A DNA stretch of 64,000 nt from Croceicoccus mobilis (GCF_001661965.1 NZ_LYWZ01000023.1:248001-312000), one strand, 5' to 3'. Positions 9,775 through 19,583 are shown, numbered from the stretch's first letter. Notes: generated from the sequence alone by a model not told the origin. Translations and numbers: made by a program.

Positions 9775-10374
9775 TTAGCTCCGCGCCAGCGCGAACACCG
9801 CATATTCGGCGCGCAGATTGGCCGCGATGCTGCCTGTCTCATGCCCGCCTTTCAGGAACCAGCTTCCCTTTACCGCGCAGCCCAGCCCTTCCGCCAGGGC
9901 GCGGAAATCGTCGATGGTAACGTGGTGGATATTGGGCGTGTCGTACCAGCGTTCGGGCAGCAGACGCGTGACCGGCATGTGCCCGCCGAACATCAGCGAC
10001 GCGCGCACCCGCCAATGCGCGAAATTGGGAAAGGAGACAAAGCAGCGCGGCGCGATACGCAAGAGCTGGTCGATGACGAGATCGGGCCGCCGCGTCGTCT
10101 GCAAGGTCTGCGACAGGATTGCGACATCGACGCTGTCATTGGGATAATAGGACAGGTCGCTGTCGGCATCGCCCTGCAGCACCGACAGCCCGCGCGCGAC
10201 GCAGGTGGCGACATTGGCAGGCTCGATTTCCAGCCCGCGCGCATCGCAGTTCTTTTCGGTAAGCGCGGCCATCAGCTCCCCATCGCCGCAGCCGACATCC
10301 AGCACCCGCACCCCTTCGGGCACATGGCGCGCAATGATCGCAAGGTCGGGGCGCAGGCGTGCCGTTGTCGCCAT
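9775..10374 (-). CDS. metW: Methionine biosynthesis protein MetW
   Basis: A 199-residue class I methyltransferase-fold protein that works with MetX in homoserine acylation. SAM-like binding motif VLDVGCGDGELM (about residue 25), then the MetW-typical AILSQTLQTTRRPDLVIDQLLRI and FPNFAHWRVRASLMFGGHMPVT. It starts at ATG 10374, overlapping the metX TGA (TGATG), so it is translationally coupled. An in-frame GTG one codon upstream is less likely. Confidence 0.95.
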   Translation of the reverse strand: MATTARLRPDLAIIARHVPEGVRVLDVGCGDGELMAALTEKNCDARGLEIEPANVATCVARGLSVLQGDADSDLSYYPNDSVDVAILSQTLQTTRRPDLVIDQLLRIAPRCFVSFPNFAHWRVRASLMFGGHMPVTRLLPERWYDTPNIHHVTIDDFRALAEGLGCAVKGSWFLKGGHETGSIAANLRAEYAVFALARS

Positions 10375-11519
10375 CACAGGAACCCCTCGATCACGCGGTC
10401 GAGCGCGGGCACATCGAGGAGGAAGCTGTCATGCCCGAATGGCGCGGACAGTTCGACGAAGCTGACCGGCGCTCCGGCCGCGTTCACCGCATGGGCGACG
10501 GCGCGCGATTCGCTGGTGGGGTACAGCCAGTCGGTATCGAAGCTGACGAGGCACATGCGCGTCTTCAGCCCGGCAAAGGCATTGGCCAGCCTGCCGCCAT
10601 GTTCTTCGGCAAGATCGAAATAATCCATGGCGCGGGTGATATAGAGGTAGCTGTTCGCATCGAAGCGGTCGGTGAAGGCCAGCCCCTGATAACGCAGATA
10701 GCTCTCCACCTGGAAATCGGCGTCGAAGCCGAAAGTCTTGGCATCGCGGTCCTGCAGCCTGCGCCCGAATTTCTGCGTCAGCCCCTGTTCCGACAGATAG
10801 GTGATATGCGCCGCCATGCGCGCCACGGCGAGGCCCGCTTCGGGCCCAACCTTGCGCGGATCGTCGAGATCGGCGGTGTAGTAATCGCCGCCCTTCCATT
10901 CGGGGTCGGCCATGATCGCCTGCCGCCCGACTTCGTGGAACGCGATGTTCTGCGCCGACTGCCGCGGGGCAGAGGCCAGCACCAGCACCGCGCCGCAGCG
11001 TTCGGGGAAATTGGCCGCCCAACTGAGCGCCTGCATCCCGCCCATGGACCCGCCGACGATGCCGTGCAGCCGATCGATGCCGAGATGGTCGATCAGCGCC
11101 ACCTGCGCGCGAACCATGTCGCGGATGGTGATGACGGGAAAGCGCATCGCAAAGGGCGCGCCGTCATCGGCCATGCTGGATGGTCCGGACGAACCCATGC
11201 AGCTGCCGATCACATTGGAGCAGATCACGAAAAAGCGATTGGTGTCGATCGGCCGGTTCGGCCCGACCACGCGGCTCCACCAGCCGGGCTTTCCCGTTTT
11301 GGGGTGCGGGCTGGCCAGGTGCTGATCGCCCGTCAGCGCATGACAGACGATGATCGCATTGTCCTTTGCCGCATTCAGCCGGCCATAGGTCTGATACGCG
11401 ATTTCCACCGGCGCAAGCGCGCGCCCGCTGTCGAGCGGCAGCGGCTCTGCCAGCGTCAGGACATGGGCATGCGTCTCGATAGGGCTTGCGTCGGCCATGG
11501 CTGGCGATTGGGCTGACAT
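10374..11519 (-). CDS. metX: Homoserine O-acetyltransferase family protein MetX
   Basis: A 381-residue alpha/beta hydrolase that acylates L-homoserine in the first committed step to methionine. Catalytic triad elements: nucleophile Ser in [10 protein letters not shown] (about residue 155), Asp in SFDTDWLYP (about 320) and His in GHDSFLLD (about 360). The acyl donor (acetyl- or succinyl-CoA) cannot be settled here, because MetX homologues in proteobacteria include both. ATG 11519 gives MSAQSPAM; an internal ATG at 11498 is also possible. Coupled to metW and divergent from hisC across 82 bases. Confidence 0.95.
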   Translation of the reverse strand: MSAQSPAMADASPIETHAHVLTLAEPLPLDSGRALAPVEIAYQTYGRLNAAKDNAIIVCHALTGDQHLASPHPKTGKPGWWSRVVGPNRPIDTNRFFVICSNVIGSCMGSSGPSSMADDGAPFAMRFPVITIRDMVRAQVALIDHLGIDRLHGIVGGSMGGMQALSWAANFPERCGAVLVLASAPRQSAQNIAFHEVGRQAIMADPEWKGGDYYTADLDDPRKVGPEAGLAVARMAAHITYLSEQGLTQKFGRRLQDRDAKTFGFDADFQVESYLRYQGLAFTDRFDANSYLYITRAMDYFDLAEEHGGRLANAFAGLKTRMCLVSFDTDWLYPTSESRAVAHAVNAAGAPVSFVELSAPFGHDSFLLDVPALDRVIEGFL

Positions 11520-11553
11520 CGCCGCGCTGTCAACACGGGTATGCCAGATGTTT

Positions 11554-11568
11554 CAAATGTTCCATTTG
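11554..11568. promoter_or_regulatory. Inverted repeat in the metX-hisC divergent region
   Basis: CAAATG and CATTTG separated by TTC form a perfect 6-bp dyad in an AT-rich patch between two divergent biosynthetic genes. It could be an operator or sit in overlapping promoters; no known regulator consensus was matched. Confidence 0.3.
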
Positions 11569-11601
11569 CATTGCCGCCGGGTAAGGCTAGAGCGCTGCGC
11601 C

Positions 11602-12720
11602 ATGGCAGATAAGGGCAATGATCGAACCGTGACCGGACCGCGCATGAAACCGTGGATCGAGGCGATCCATGCCTATGTCCCCGGCAAGTCCGCCGGAGCG
11701 GACGGCAAGCCGCTGATCAAGCTGTCTGCGAACGAGAACCCGCTGGGCACCAGCGAGGCGGCATTGGCCGCCCGCGCCAAGGCGCCCGCAGGCTATCCCG
11801 ACCCCGACAGCAAGGCGCTGCGCGCCGCGGTCGGAGAAGTCCATGGCCTCGACCCCGCGCGCATCGTGTGCGGCACGGGAAGCGATGAAATTCTCCACAT
11901 CGCGGCGCAGGCCTATGCCGGGCCGGGGGATGAAATCATCCATGTCCGCTATGGCTTTGCAGTCTATGACATCGCCACCCGCCGCTGCGGCGCGAGCGTG
12001 GTGGTCGCACCGGACCGCGATTACGGCACCGATGTCGATGCGCTGCTGGCGCTGGTGACGGAAAAGACGCGGGTCGTCTTCCTCGCAAATCCCAACAACC
12101 CGACCGGCCGCTGGATCGACGCCGATGAAGTCGCGCGCCTGCACGCGGGCCTGCCGTCAGACGTGCTGCTGGTCGTCGACCAGGCCTATGGCGAATATCT
12201 CCTCGACGGGCAGGACGATGGCGGCATCGCGCTGGCGACGGATCATGGCAACGTGCTGGTCACGCGCACCTTTTCCAAGATCTACGGACTTGCAGGAGAA
12301 CGCATCGGCTGGGGCTATGGCGCACCTGCCATCATCGACGCGCTCAATCGCATTCGCGGGCCGTTCAACGTGTCGAACACCGGGCAGGCCATGGCGCTGG
12401 CCGCCGTGGCAGACCGGGATTTCGTGCGCCGCGCCCGCGATCACAACGCAGCCGAACGCGCGCGTTTCGTCGAGTGCATCGAATCGCTCGGCAATCACGG
12501 CCTGCGCGCGGTGGAGAGCCACGCCAATTTCGTCCTCGTCCTGTTCCAAGGAGCGCTGAAGGCCGAGACCGCGATGGCGGCGATCGCCGATGCCGGTTAC
12601 GCCGTGCGCCATCTTCCGGGACAGGGTCTGCCAGACGCGCTGCGCATCACCATCGGCACGGCCGAGCAGATGGACGCCATCACCCATGCCCTGCGCGAAG
12701 CGGCAAAGGCTGCATCATGA
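11602..12720 (+). CDS. hisC: Histidinol-phosphate / aromatic aminotransferase HisC
   Basis: A 372-residue PLP-dependent fold-type I aminotransferase. Seen: [11 protein letters not shown] at the N-terminus, [20 protein letters not shown], and the PLP lysine in [19 protein letters not shown] (about residue 230). It acts in histidine synthesis, and the ATGA overlap with tyrA suggests a role, perhaps the main one, in tyrosine/phenylalanine transamination, as for other HisC2 proteins next to tyrA. ATG 11602 was chosen; an upstream ATG would add 35 residues reaching into the divergent promoter. Confidence 0.93.
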   Translation: MADKGNDRTVTGPRMKPWIEAIHAYVPGKSAGADGKPLIKLSANENPLGTSEAALAARAKAPAGYPDPDSKALRAAVGEVHGLDPARIVCGTGSDEILHIAAQAYAGPGDEIIHVRYGFAVYDIATRRCGASVVVAPDRDYGTDVDALLALVTEKTRVVFLANPNNPTGRWIDADEVARLHAGLPSDVLLVVDQAYGEYLLDGQDDGGIALATDHGNVLVTRTFSKIYGLAGERIGWGYGAPAIIDALNRIRGPFNVSNTGQAMALAAVADRDFVRRARDHNAAERARFVECIESLGNHGLRAVESHANFVLVLFQGALKAETAMAAIADAGYAVRHLPGQGLPDALRITIGTAEQMDAITHALREAAKAAS

Positions 12721-13661
12721 CGAAGCCTTTCAACCATGTCGCCATCATCGGCCTTGGCCTGATCGGCGGATCGATCGGGCTCGCCACGCAGGCTGCCCTG
12801 CCCGAAGCCCGCGTCACCGCCTTCGACGCGAGCGAGGACGTTCGCGACCGCGCCCGCCAGATCGGCCTTGCGCATGAGATCATGGACACGCCCGCCGCCG
12901 CGGTTGATGGCGCCGATCTCGTCGTGCTGTGCGTCCCCGTGCGCGCCATGGGCGAAGCCGCCGCCGCGCTGAAGGGCGCGCTGAAGCCCGATGCCATCAT
13001 TTCCGATGTTGGCTCGTGCAAGGCATCGGTGGCCGAGGCGATCACCGCCGCGCTTCCCGGTCAGACCGTGATACCGGCGCATCCGGTTGCGGGCACCGAA
13101 CATTCCGGCCCCGACGCCGGTTTCGCCGAACTGTTCCGCAATCGCTGGTGCATCCTGACCCCTGCGGATGACGCCCCGGCAGCGGCGGTAGGGCAGCTGT
13201 CCGACTTCTGGGCCGCAATGGGAGCGCGGGTGGAGATCATGGAAGCCAAGCACCACGATCTCGTGCTTGCCGTGACCAGCCATGTTCCGCATCTGATCGC
13301 CTATACCATCGTCGGAACCGCCTCCGATCTTGAGGATGTGACCCGCGGCGAGGTCATCAAATATTCGGCAGGCGGTTTCCGCGATTTTACCCGCATCGCG
13401 GCATCCGACCCGACGATGTGGCGCGATGTGTTCCTGTCGAACAAGGAAGCCGTGCTCGAAGTGCTTCAGCGTTTCAGCGAGGATCTGTCCGCCCTGCAGC
13501 GCGCGATCCGCTGGGGCGATGGGGATACGCTGTTCGACCGCTTTACCGAAACGCGCGCCGTGCGCCGTTCGATCATCGAGGAAGGGCAGGACGATGCGCG
13601 CCCCGACTTCGGCCGCCGCGACCACAGCGGGGCCGCGAAAGACCAGCCCCCAAAGAATTAA
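12717..13661 (+). CDS. tyrA: Prephenate/arogenate dehydrogenase family protein
   Basis: A 314-residue NAD(P)-dependent dehydrogenase of tyrosine synthesis. N-terminal Rossmann motif [14 protein letters not shown], the signature [10 protein letters not shown], and catalytic-region motifs [19 protein letters not shown] and [10 protein letters not shown]. There is no fused chorismate mutase or ACT domain. The tail after about residue 285 is charged and low-complexity. It starts inside the hisC stop codon (ATGA). Its stop overlaps that of the convergent plsC by 4 bases. Confidence 0.93.
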   Translation: MTKPFNHVAIIGLGLIGGSIGLATQAALPEARVTAFDASEDVRDRARQIGLAHEIMDTPAAAVDGADLVVLCVPVRAMGEAAAALKGALKPDAIISDVGSCKASVAEAITAALPGQTVIPAHPVAGTEHSGPDAGFAELFRNRWCILTPADDAPAAAVGQLSDFWAAMGARVEIMEAKHHDLVLAVTSHVPHLIAYTIVGTASDLEDVTRGEVIKYSAGGFRDFTRIAASDPTMWRDVFLSNKEAVLEVLQRFSEDLSALQRAIRWGDGDTLFDRFTETRAVRRSIIEEGQDDARPDFGRRDHSGAAKDQPPKN

Positions 13662-14383
13662 CGCCCGTCGATCTGGTCCCCTGAAACCTGCCCCTCGAAC
13701 GCGGGGTTCAGCGCGTTGATCGCGGCATGCACCTCGGCCTCGAGCACATTGCGCGGCAGGCCCGGTTCGATCGCCTTGCCGATGCGATAGGTAATGGTGC
13801 CCGCCCGTTTGGGGCTTTGCTGATAGAGGCGGCCCGAATCCACCGCGACAGGGACCAGCGGCAATTCGACCATGCGGTAGATGCCATAGAGCCCTGCCTT
13901 CATCTCGGGCGCTTCATTGTCGCGCACGCGGGTCCCTTCGGGAAAGATCGCGAAATCGCGCCCGCTTTCTTTCGCGGCCAATGCAGCGCGGCGCATGGTA
14001 CGCAGCGCGCTGGCGCCCTTGCCGCGTTCCACTCCGACAATGCCATAGCGCGCCGCCAGCCAGCCCCACAGCGGGATGCGCAAAAGCTCCATCTTGGCGA
14101 AGATGATCGGCGGGGTGGGCAGGAAGATCGGCAGGTCGATCGCCTCGAAAAAGCTTTCGTGGCGCAGGGCATACATCGCCTGCCCGTCGTGCAGTTCTCC
14201 CTCGATCCGAATGCGGACCCCCAGCAGCCAGCGCACGCACCAGCGGTGAATGCGGCACCATATGGTTGCCGCCGCGATCACGCCGCGCCGCGACACCAGC
14301 CCGATCGGCATCGCGATCACCACCAGCAGGACCGAAGCGGTGTAGAAGAAGATCGAAAAGAGGAGCGTGCGCAGCCGGGCCAT
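13658..14383 (-). CDS. plsC: Lysophospholipid acyltransferase, PlsC family
   Basis: A 241-residue 1-acylglycerol-3-phosphate acyltransferase-like protein. An N-terminal membrane helix (LLFSIFFYTASVLLVVIAMPIG) is followed by the acyltransferase core. Motif I reads RHESFFE, so the usual HX4D acid is Glu. Motif III is FPEGTRVR, and PLVPVAVDSG is the fourth block. Would make phosphatidic acid at the inner membrane. ATG 14383 has GAGG nine bases upstream; a TTG at 14398 overlaps the preceding YdcF-family stop. Forms an operon with that gene. Confidence 0.88.
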   Translation of the reverse strand: MARLRTLLFSIFFYTASVLLVVIAMPIGLVSRRGVIAAATIWCRIHRWCVRWLLGVRIRIEGELHDGQAMYALRHESFFEAIDLPIFLPTPPIIFAKMELLRIPLWGWLAARYGIVGVERGKGASALRTMRRAALAAKESGRDFAIFPEGTRVRDNEAPEMKAGLYGIYRMVELPLVPVAVDSGRLYQQSPKRAGTITYRIGKAIEPGLPRNVLEAEVHAAINALNPAFEGQVSGDQIDGR

Positions 14384-14394
14384 CAACGCCGTCC

Positions 14395-14925
14395 TCAAAG
14401 ATCGAGGAGATTGCCGACCCAGCCGATCAGCAGCTTGTGATATTCAAGGAACAGCATGGCGAGCGAGGGTTCGGTCGGCACCGCATCGCGCACGATGGTG
14501 ATATCGCTGCCGACCTGTCGGCGCAGTTCCGATGCGGCCCGCCGCATGTGGTAATCCGCCGTCACCAGCCGCAGCGAAGTCTTGCCGCCATCCTCCACCC
14601 AATGGGCGGTTTCCGATGCATTGGTGCGCGTGTCGACCGCGTCGTAGCCCAGCGTGATGCAGCAGCGCATCAGCGAATTCTCGATTCGGTATTCGGCGGC
14701 GAATTCGCGGGGCTTCACCTCTCGCCCGACGCCGGAGACCAGCATTTCCGGGCTCCACCCTTCGCGCAGGGCCTCCAGCCCGCGTTCGATCCGCCCGCCG
14801 CCGCCGGTCAGCACGACGATGCCATCGGTCGTGTCATCGCCAGCGGGCCGCGGCAGCATCATGGCAAACCAGATGAACCCGATCGCCCAGACAAGCAGAA
14901 TGAATGACAGGATGCGACGGATCAT
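14395..14925 (-). CDS. YdcF family (DUF218) protein
   Basis: A 176-residue protein with one N-terminal membrane helix (ILSFILLVWAIGFIWFAMML) and a DUF218 fold: IVVLTGGGGRIERGLEAL, LVSGVGREVKP, TRTNASETAHWVED and LVTADYHMRRAASELRR. Related proteins (ElyC/SanA/YdcF) are linked to cell-envelope maintenance, but the chemistry is unclear. Upstream of plsC in the same direction and nearly overlapping, which suggests an envelope-lipid role. Confidence 0.88.
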   Translation of the reverse strand: MIRRILSFILLVWAIGFIWFAMMLPRPAGDDTTDGIVVLTGGGGRIERGLEALREGWSPEMLVSGVGREVKPREFAAEYRIENSLMRCCITLGYDAVDTRTNASETAHWVEDGGKTSLRLVTADYHMRRAASELRRQVGSDITIVRDAVPTEPSLAMLFLEYHKLLIGWVGNLLDL

Positions 14926-15013
14926 GGTTTAACCGGCTTTAGAGCGACTATGCGCGAACGGCAATCGCGGTGATGCGGCTTTTGCGCGGGCAAGGCGCCG
15001 ACAGCCCGCGCGA

Positions 15014-15988
15014 TCACACCATGCGCCGCAATGTCGCCAGCACGGTCAGCCGCGCGGTCACGGCGGCCAGCAGCGTCACCATGATCGGGATCAGCGCCAG
15101 CACCGCCCAGTGAAGCGGGTTCAGCCCCGCCGCCGATTGCCCCGGCCCCAATGCCTCGAACCGCCCGGCAAGGCCGGACACCACGGCCAGCGCGACCGCA
15201 AAGCCGGCCGCCCCGCCCACACCCGCGCCCACGGCGGCGGCGCGCTGGAACAATTCGGCGACCTGCCGATCCTGCGCGCCCAGCAGATGCATCAATTCGA
15301 TCACCTGCCGATTGGCGTTCAGCGCACTGCGACTGGCCAGCAATACCGCCGCCAGCGTCGCCAGCGCCAGCAGCCCGACCAGTGACAGCGCCAGCCATTG
15401 CAGCGCCTCGATCGCGCGGCCAACGGGTGCCAGCCATGACGTATCGGCGCTGACCAGCGCATCGGGCGCGACCGCTTCGACGCGGCTGCGCAAATCGGCG
15501 AGCACATCCTCGCCCGCCTCGCCCGTCAATTGCACCTCGACCAGTTCGGGCAGGACAAGGAGATTGTCGTCCGCGTCTTCGCCATCGAAACCGGCATCGC
15601 CCAGCCATGGCGCGATCAGGGCGGCGCGCTCGTCTCGGTCAAGCCGGCGCAGGGCGCGGATTTCCGGGTCATCGGCCAGCAGCGCGGCGACGGCCTGCGC
15701 CTGCCTTGCCGCTTCCGCTTCGGGCGGCCCGGCGATCTGCACCGTCACCCCGCCCTGCAATTCATCGCCCGCCGCCGCTGCGATCGAACCCAGTGCCAGC
15801 CCGCCCGCCGCCGCGATCACGGTCAGCGCGGTCATGATGGCGATAACCCACGGCACCGGCCCCGAAATGGCGCGCTGCTTGATGACAGGGTCCGACCCTG
15901 CGTTGATGCGCCATTTGCGGCCCTTGGCGGTCAGGCCCGACAGCTTTGTGCGAAGCCCGTGCCGGCCCGGCGAATAGACACTTACCAT
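15014..15988 (-). CDS. ftsX: Cell division protein FtsX (permease-like)
   Basis: A 324-residue integral membrane partner of FtsE that couples ATP hydrolysis to septal peptidoglycan hydrolase activation. Four membrane segments are visible: one near residues 50-75, an extracytoplasmic domain of about 110 residues, then three (WLALSLVGLLALATLAAVLLA, a Gly/Ala-rich helix, and WAVLALIPIMVTLLAAVTARL). The segment SRSALNANRQVIELMHLLGAQD is the conserved FtsX loop. ATG 15988 starts MVSVYSPG; it lies 13 bases after the ftsE stop. Confidence 0.9.
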   Translation of the reverse strand: MVSVYSPGRHGLRTKLSGLTAKGRKWRINAGSDPVIKQRAISGPVPWVIAIMTALTVIAAAGGLALGSIAAAAGDELQGGVTVQIAGPPEAEAARQAQAVAALLADDPEIRALRRLDRDERAALIAPWLGDAGFDGEDADDNLLVLPELVEVQLTGEAGEDVLADLRSRVEAVAPDALVSADTSWLAPVGRAIEALQWLALSLVGLLALATLAAVLLASRSALNANRQVIELMHLLGAQDRQVAELFQRAAAVGAGVGGAAGFAVALAVVSGLAGRFEALGPGQSAAGLNPLHWAVLALIPIMVTLLAAVTARLTVLATLRRMV

Positions 15989-16001
15989 TGGCGCACCCGC
16001 A

Positions 16002-16823
16002 TCACGCCCAATCCTCGCGCGAGGATCCGCCCCAACTCCACGGCGGGTTACGCAGCGCGCCGGTCGGATCGTCGAGCCGTCCGCGCACCAGCCGCATGAC
16101 GGAGGCATCCTTTTGCCGCTCCATCAGGCTCATGTCATGGGTGGCCAGAACGACGGTGGTGCCCAGCCGGTTCATGGCCGAAAACAGCTTGAGGAGGCGG
16201 ATCGCCATGTCGGGATCGACATTGCCGGTGGGCTCGTCCGCGACCAGCAGGTCGGGGCGGGTAATGACCGCGCGGGCAATGGCGACGCGCTGCTGTTCGC
16301 CGCCCGACAGGGTCTCGGGCCGCGCATCGCGCGCATGGCCAAGGCCCACCCAGTCGATCATGTCGTCGACAGGACCCGCCATTTCTTCCTCGGGAACGCC
16401 AGCCAGCCGCAGCGGCAGGGCGATATTGTCATAGACGGTCAGGTGGCCGACCAGCCGGAAATCCTGAAACACCACGCCGATCCTGCGCCGTAAAGCCGGA
16501 CGCGCGGCCCGGTCCATCGCCACCGCGTCTTCGCCGAACAGGCTGATCGCGCCGCGCGACGGGCTTTGCGCCAGATAAAGAAGCTTCAGCAGCGAGGTCT
16601 TGCCCGCGCCCGACGGGCCGGTCAGGAAATAGAAGCGGCCCTTGTGCAGCTGGAAGGAAACATCGGACAATACCTCACGCTCGGTACCATAGCGCAGGCC
16701 GACGTTCTCGAAGCGGACGATCGCCTCACGCGCATTGCTGCCCGACCGGCGCGGGCCCATCGGCCCCGAACCGGAGATACCGCCCGAACCGGCGAAACCT
16801 TCCACGCTGCTGCTAGCCTGCAT
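16002..16823 (-). CDS. ftsE: Cell division ATP-binding protein FtsE
   Basis: A 273-residue ABC ATPase. Walker A GPSGAGKTSLLK (about residue 70), Q-loop VFQDFRLVGHLTVYDN, signature LSGGEQQRVAIARA, Walker B LLVADEPTGNVD and switch His in LATHDMSLM. Compared with the usual 220-230 residues it has about 35 extra N-terminal residues rich in Gly, Ser and Pro; an internal ATG at 16760 would remove most of them. Operon with ftsX. Confidence 0.93.
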   Translation of the reverse strand: MQASSSVEGFAGSGGISGSGPMGPRRSGSNAREAIVRFENVGLRYGTEREVLSDVSFQLHKGRFYFLTGPSGAGKTSLLKLLYLAQSPSRGAISLFGEDAVAMDRAARPALRRRIGVVFQDFRLVGHLTVYDNIALPLRLAGVPEEEMAGPVDDMIDWVGLGHARDARPETLSGGEQQRVAIARAVITRPDLLVADEPTGNVDPDMAIRLLKLFSAMNRLGTTVVLATHDMSLMERQKDASVMRLVRGRLDDPTGALRNPPWSWGGSSREDWA

Positions 16824-17022
16824 CGTCCTTTACCGCCGCGCCGCGACCGTGATGGTACCCGTTTCGGGCGGTTCGCGTCCTTCGCTATCGGTCATATGCG
16901 CCTCTATCGCGGTGGATCGCGGCAATTTGAAGCCCGTTAATGTGGAAAACATCCTTAACCGCTCTGGCACAGGGCTTGTCCCACTTGTGCCGGTTCGCTG
17001 GGCAGGCTTAGGATTCAACATC

Positions 17023-17901
17023 ATGCAGATCGCTTGTCCCGCCTGTCATACTCGCTATTCGGTGCCCGACACCGCGATCGGTGCCAAGGGCCGCACCGTA
17101 CGTTGTGCAAAATGTCGCCACAGCTGGTATCAGGCCGGCAGTGAAGAGGCGATCGAGGCCGAGGGCCCGCCGCCCGTCGATACTCCCGAGGATGCGCCCG
17201 CCCCGCCCGCCGATCCCGCGCCGATGGCAGAGGGTTGGGACGAGCAGCCCGAAGCGGAAGAACCGACCGTCACGACCGAGGTCGAGGACGCCCCTTCTGG
17301 CTTCTCCCCGCGTGAGGGCGTGACCCAGCAGGACGAGGTTTTCGGGGAAAGACCCTCCCCCGCCACCTATGAAGAGGTGGTGATCGAGGAGACCATCGTC
17401 ACCGAAACCGTGGCAGAGCCTTACGAAGAGCCCGAGCCGGTCGACGCCGAATACGAAGATCTCGACACCCCGCGCCGCGGTGCGGGTCGTATCGTGGTGA
17501 TCTGCCTCGTGCTGCTCGTGCTGGCGGCGGCGGGCATCTATGGCGCGGTGCGCTATTTCGGCGCGCCCGACTGGCTGCCGGTGGGGCAAACGACTTTCGG
17601 CGCGCCATCCGAATCGCTCGTTCTCGATTTTTCGCGCGACGATTTCGATCACAAGGACCTGCCCAACGGTCGCCAGCTGGTCGCGACCAGCGGCACGATC
17701 ACCAATACCGGCACGAAGATCGAGCGCGTGCCGCCGATCCTGGTCGTGCTGCGCGATTCGCAGGACCGGATCGTCTACAGCTGGGAAATCGACCCGCCCA
17801 AAAGCGAGCTTGGCCCCGGCGAAAGCGTCAAGGTTTCGGAAATGGTGACCGACGTGCCGCGTTCGGCGCAGGACATCACCATCGGCTGGAAGCCCAGCTG
17901 A
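17023..17901 (+). CDS. MJ0042 zinc-ribbon, DUF3426 membrane protein
   Basis: A 292-residue protein. N-terminal zinc ribbon with two CxxC pairs (CPACHTRYSVPDTAIG, VRCAKCRHSWYQ), about 110 acidic Pro/Glu-rich residues, one membrane helix (IVVICLVLLVLAAAGIYGAV), then a DUF3426-type domain (LVATSGTITNTGTKIERVPP, WEIDPPKSELGPGES). Function unknown; the family is widespread in alphaproteobacteria and often lies near ftsE. ATG 17023 was chosen over far-upstream in-frame starts because the zinc ribbon begins at residue 2. Divergent from ftsE. Confidence 0.88.
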   Translation: MQIACPACHTRYSVPDTAIGAKGRTVRCAKCRHSWYQAGSEEAIEAEGPPPVDTPEDAPAPPADPAPMAEGWDEQPEAEEPTVTTEVEDAPSGFSPREGVTQQDEVFGERPSPATYEEVVIEETIVTETVAEPYEEPEPVDAEYEDLDTPRRGAGRIVVICLVLLVLAAAGIYGAVRYFGAPDWLPVGQTTFGAPSESLVLDFSRDDFDHKDLPNGRQLVATSGTITNTGTKIERVPPILVVLRDSQDRIVYSWEIDPPKSELGPGESVKVSEMVTDVPRSAQDITIGWKPS

Positions 17902-18031
17902 TCGCGGGCATTTCGCCGCTTTCGACACAGATTTTCAAAACAGCGCAATTGCATGCTTGCACTGCCCATAACTCGCTGCTAGTGGCACGCGCCTACCACG
18001 GGGCAGCGCTCGTTTGCCCCCCTCCTTGGAT

Positions 18032-18118
18032 GCGGTCGTGGCGGAACTGGTAGACGCGCAACGTTGAGGTCGTTGTGGCCGAAAGGCCGTGGAAGTTCGA
18101 GTCTTCTCGACCGCACCA
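18032..18118 (+). tRNA. tRNA-Leu (GAG)
   Basis: Acceptor arms GCGGTCG (18032-18038) and CGACCGC (18108-18114) pair perfectly; discriminator A and encoded CCA follow. The D-arm has GGCGGAACTGGTAGACGC and the anticodon arm is CAACG-TTGAGGT-CGTTG with anticodon GAG. A long class II variable arm (GTGGCCGAAAGGCCGT) and T-arm AGTTCGAGTCT are present. Confidence 0.96.
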
Positions 18119-18604
18119 TACTTTCCTGAAATCGATGAATATCAACCTTGCCTTCGGGCAGGCCCGTCGCGCGATTGTGCCGGCGATCCGCAATGCTCGG
18201 TGCGGAGGTCCATCCGTCGACGAATGGCAGTCGTTCATCGCAAAACACCTACCTCTTTCGGATAGGTGACTGTTGTCGCGGTCCGCAGACCCGAAACGGG
18301 TAACGGGGTTCGTTATCCTAGGTTCCCCGCGTTTTGCAAAAAACTTGTAGAGCAGGCTCTTGGCCCCTGCCGGCAAGGTCGTTGTAACGCGCCCGTCACG
18401 TGAAAAGCGGCATTTTGGACACGCGGAAATGACAAGGCGACCCGCGCGCATATACCTTTGCGGGTTTTGGGCGATCGCGCCCCGCATCCTGCGCCATCCC
18501 ATCGGGTTAGCCATTGCCTGCATGCGCCATTGAACGACTCGCCCCCATGTTGTGAATCGGTTGGCAGGAGAGATGCCAAAGCTGTGAAGGAACCGGGGGG
18601 TTCG
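18119..18604. other. Non-coding stretch between tRNA-Leu and the EPS locus
   Basis: About 490 bases without a convincing gene. Right after the tRNA there is a small hairpin with a TTCG loop (TTGCC-TTCG-GGCAGG, near 18150). The last 40 bases before 18605 hold AAGGAACCGGGGGG, likely the ribosome site of the first glycosyltransferase. I found no good -35/-10 pair, no flanking direct repeat of the tRNA 3' end and no integrase. Confidence 0.5.
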
Positions 18605-19549
18605 ATGGAATTGATCAAGAGTCGCGTCATTCTGGCGATGCCGGTCTATAACGGTGCTAATTATGTCGCGCAGGCGATCGAATCCATCCTTGCCCAGACG
18701 CACCGCGATTTCCGCCTGATCGTCACCGATAATGCATCCACCGATGCGACGCCCGACATCGTCGGCGAATTCGCGGCAAGAGACGAACGCGTCACGCTGG
18801 TCCGCAACCCGGTGAACCTTGGCGCATCGCGCAATTACAATCTCGGCTATGACCTGTCGGACGGTGAATATCTGAAATGGTGCGCCCATGACGATATTCT
18901 GGGTCCGACCGCGCTCGAAACCTGCATCGCCGCGCTTGACGATGATCCGACGCTGGCGGTCGCCTTTCCGCGCACCATCTCCATCGGCACCAATGGCGAG
19001 ATCCTGCCGGACATGGGGCATGACACGCCGTCCTTGATGGATGCCGATCCGGTCAGGCGTTTCGCCGACATGCTCGACACCTCGGGCACCTGCTATCCGA
19101 TCTTCGGCCTGATGCGCCGCTCGATGCTGTCGCGCACCATGCTGCACCAGTCCTATTACGGGTCCGATCGGGCACTGCTCGCCGAAATGGCCGTGCGCGG
19201 GCGGATCAGGCGGATCGAACAATCGGTGATCTACAATCGGGAGCACGAGGTCCGCTCGATCAATATTGACGACAAGCTGGAGAGGAGCCGCTGGCAATCG
19301 GGCAAGTCGGGTCGTTTCGCAGCGGCGGAGCATATCCAGTTGCTCACCCATCTGCTGCGCATCGCATCGCGGTCGAAGGATGCGGCATCGCCCATGGCGC
19401 TGCGCCGTGAAGTGCTGAAGCGATCGACGACAAAAAAGCAACTGGGCCGCTATGCGCTGGAGATCGCGGCCATGATCTCGCCGCGCCTCGCCCGCTCGCT
19501 CAAATCCATGTTCCGCTCATCGGCGAAAGAGAAGTTGAGCGCGGCCTGA
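18605..19549 (+). CDS. Glycosyltransferase family 2
   Basis: A 314-residue GT-A fold inverting transferase. Nucleotide-sugar binding start ILAMPVYNGANYVAQAIESI, then LIVTDNASTDATPDIV, NLGASRNYNLGYDLSDGEYL and KWCAHDDILGP, where the DD pair is the metal-binding DXD equivalent. The C-terminal 90 residues are basic and amphipathic, suggesting membrane association. First gene of the plus-strand arm of the exopolysaccharide locus. Donor and acceptor unknown. Confidence 0.9.
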   Translation: MELIKSRVILAMPVYNGANYVAQAIESILAQTHRDFRLIVTDNASTDATPDIVGEFAARDERVTLVRNPVNLGASRNYNLGYDLSDGEYLKWCAHDDILGPTALETCIAALDDDPTLAVAFPRTISIGTNGEILPDMGHDTPSLMDADPVRRFADMLDTSGTCYPIFGLMRRSMLSRTMLHQSYYGSDRALLAEMAVRGRIRRIEQSVIYNREHEVRSINIDDKLERSRWQSGKSGRFAAAEHIQLLTHLLRIASRSKDAASPMALRREVLKRSTTKKQLGRYALEIAAMISPRLARSLKSMFRSSAKEKLSAA

Positions 19550-19583
19550 TGGCACCTTGCCCAGCCATAACGGCGTCCGCCGC

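Noticed and set aside
11520-11601. A SAM-II riboswitch upstream of metX
   Set aside because: The 82-base leader lacks the conserved SAM-II pseudoknot sequences I would expect; only the short dyad was found.
18075-18269. A 64-codon frame starting inside tRNA-Leu
   Set aside because: It begins within the tRNA and shows no ribosome site or family.
18119-18604. A genomic island inserted at tRNA-Leu
   Set aside because: No integrase, no second copy of the tRNA 3' end and no change of composition that would support an attachment site.
17993-19441. A 482-codon minus-strand frame
   Set aside because: It runs across tRNA-Leu and antisense to a glycosyltransferase, with no domain features.
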